Shown one piece after another: positions 50,478 to 51,862 of a DNA stretch of 51,862 nt. The position numbers and the translations under genes are program-made. Positions within the stretch are counted from its first letter, which is position 1. Each line of letters begins with the position of its first letter. Origin of the DNA: Planctomycetota bacterium (lineage in GTDB: Bacteria; Planctomycetota; UBA1135; GCA-002686595); contig JAEUHZ010000063.1 of assembly GCA_016795205.1 (NCBI GenBank), positions 1-51,862 of the forward strand, written 5' to 3'. The notes under the pieces were generated by a model. It did no database searches. It was not told where the DNA came from and saw only the letters and a program-made list of their open reading frames with translations.

Positions 50478-51862
50478 GTGAAGGAAACGACCCACAAGCC
50501 CGCCGCAGCTTCCACGCCCGCACCGGCCGAGTCGGCCACCGAGCGCCTGCAGCGCATGCGCGAGCAGACCCTGCAAGGCGGGGGCCCCGAGCGCATCGCC
50601 GCGCAGCACAAGAAGGGCAAGCTCACGGCGCGTGAGCGCATCGACTTCCTGGTCGACGAGGGCAGCTTCGTCGAGCTCGACCGCTTCGTCACGACGCGCA
50701 CGACCGACTTCGGCATGCAGGAGCAGATGGTGCTCGGCGACGGCGTCGTGACCGGGCACGCGCTGATCGACGGGCGGCCGGTGTACCTCTTCAGCCAGGA
50801 CTTCACGGTCTTGGGCGGGTCTCTCGGGGAGATGCACGCCGCGAAGATCTGCAAGGTCATGGACATGGCGCTCAAGGTCGGCGTGCCCGTGATCGGCCTC
50901 AACGACTCGGGCGGCGCGCGCATCCAGGAGGGCGTCGACTCGCTGGGCGGCTACGCCGAGATCTTCTGGCGCAACGTGCAGAGCTCGGGCGTGATCCCGC
51001 AGCTCAGCGCGATCATGGGCCCCTGCGCCGGTGGCGCCGTGTACAGCCCGGCCATCACGGACTTCATCCTGATGGTCGAGGGCACGAGCTACATGCACAT
51101 CACGGGTCCCGACGTCGTGAAGGCCGTGACGCACGAGGACGTGACCAGCGAGGACCTCGGCGGCGCAGCCGTGCACGCCGGCCGCTCGGGGGTGGCGCAC
51201 TTCACCTCGCCCACCGACAAGAGCCAGATGATGCTCTTGCGGCGGCTGCTCTCGTACCTGCCGCTGAACAACGCCGAGGACCCGCCCTTCGTGCCCACCG
51301 ACGACCCGCACGACCGCGAGGATCCCGAGCTGGACACGCTGATCCCGAACGACCCCTCGAAGCCCTACGACGCCAAGCGCGTCGTCGAGCGCATCGTCGA
51401 CCGGGGCTCCTGGCTCGAGGTGCAGCCCGATTGGGCGCAGAACATCATCGTCGGGTTCGCGCGCCTGGGTGGCCGCGTCGTCGGCGTCGTCGCGAACCAG
51501 CCGGCGGTGCTCGCGGGTTGCGTCGACATCGACGCCTCGATCAAGGGCGCGCGCTTCATCCGCTTCTGCGACGCCTTCAACATCCCGGTCGTGACGTTCG
51601 AGGACGTGCCCGGCTTCCTGCCCGGCACGGTCCAGGAGTTCGGCGGCATCATCCGCCACGGCGCCAAGCTCATGTACGCCTACGCCGAGGCCACGGTGCC
51701 GAAGCTGACCGTGATCACGCGCAAGGGCTACGGCGGAGCCTACGACGTCATGGCCAGCAAGCACCTGCGCGCCGACGTGAACCTGGCCTGGCCCGCGGCG
51801 ACGATCGCCGTGATGGGCGCGGCCGGCGCGGCCAAGATCATCTACCGCCGCGAGATCGAGAA
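50478..51862 (+). CDS. Acyl-CoA carboxylase carboxyltransferase (propionyl-CoA carboxylase beta type), partial
   Basis: 461 residues are visible from GTG 50478 (GAGGA 5 bases upstream), open to the window end; the family is about 510-530 aa. Carboxyltransferase blocks are [103 protein letters not shown] and, in the second half, [52 protein letters not shown]. Next to the mutase and epimerase a propionyl-CoA role is most likely. The same fold also serves methylmalonyl-CoA decarboxylases. The biotin carboxylase subunit is not in the window. Confidence 0.95.
   Translation, partial: MKETTHKPAAASTPAPAESATERLQRMREQTLQGGGPERIAAQHKKGKLTARERIDFLVDEGSFVELDRFVTTRTTDFGMQEQMVLGDGVVTGHALIDGRPVYLFSQDFTVLGGSLGEMHAAKICKVMDMALKVGVPVIGLNDSGGARIQEGVDSLGGYAEIFWRNVQSSGVIPQLSAIMGPCAGGAVYSPAITDFILMVEGTSYMHITGPDVVKAVTHEDVTSEDLGGAAVHAGRSGVAHFTSPTDKSQMMLLRRLLSYLPLNNAEDPPFVPTDDPHDREDPELDTLIPNDPSKPYDAKRVVERIVDRGSWLEVQPDWAQNIIVGFARLGGRVVGVVANQPAVLAGCVDIDASIKGARFIRFCDAFNIPVVTFEDVPGFLPGTVQEFGGIIRHGAKLMYAYAEATVPKLTVITRKGYGGAYDVMASKHLRADVNLAWPAATIAVMGAAGAAKIIYRREIE

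Overview
The window is about 52 kb of very GC-rich bacterial DNA. It has 41 protein genes I can support, a clear cyclic-di-GMP riboswitch and pieces of a small transposon family. It looks like a Planctomycetota chromosome, probably from a deep marine-type lineage. The reasons are a secreted protein with the Cys-rich CFGDG...CPCGN domain that I associate with that phylum, a trio of microcompartment pentamer proteins beside a class II aldolase (the planctomycete/verrucomicrobial type of microcompartment), a type I sulfatase, a 14-repeat secreted propeller protein, and Kdo synthesis implying an outer membrane. The phylum call is inference.

Layout. 1-264: right end of an insertion sequence cut by the window edge. 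268-1906 (-): a MerR-type regulator with a Cys4 tail, then a cysteine desulfurase. 2026-6127 (+): formate-THF ligase, a YugP-like membrane metallopeptidase and the CPCGN protein. 6138-10077 (-): a tight six-gene operon of parvulin-type foldase, three EutN/CcmL shell pentamers, class II aldolase and SGNH hydrolase. 10266-14240 (+): propeller protein and sulfatase. 14383-16096 (-): a small Cys4 protein and queG. 16348-18984 (+): sigma factor, zinc anti-sigma factor with TPRs, and a lipoprotein. 19114-21869 (+): pdxA and a radical SAM protein. 21895-23760 (-): STT3-like GT-C membrane protein. 23882-25828 (+): double-parvulin foldase. 25834-25959: a 126-bp MITE. 25964-27579 (-): LOG hydrolase and a TlpA-like protein. 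27648-29465 (+): an ACE-like lipoprotein that has lost its zinc ligands.

29466-30428 has no convincing gene. On the minus strand it carries a promoter, a c-di-GMP-I (GEMM-I) aptamer, about 0.65 kb of hairpin-rich sequence and a terminator with a U-tract. 30429-37365 holds a HAD hydrolase, an OPA-family transporter, kdsA, a lipid kinase, an RmlD-like reductase and two envelope proteins. 37407-40124 is valS. 40400-43108 (-) is an HD-GYP response regulator followed by an FGE-like protein. 43188-47781 holds an RluA pseudouridine synthase and a 1176-aa repeat protein. The right end (48011-51862, +) is a propionyl-CoA/methylmalonyl-CoA module: split mutase large subunit, epimerase, small zinc ribbon and a carboxyltransferase cut by the window edge.

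The strongest points for follow-up are the orphan c-di-GMP riboswitch transcript, the zinc-less ACE homologue, the pentamer-only microcompartment operon, and the insertion sequence and MITE that share terminal repeats. No rRNA, tRNA or CRISPR was seen.
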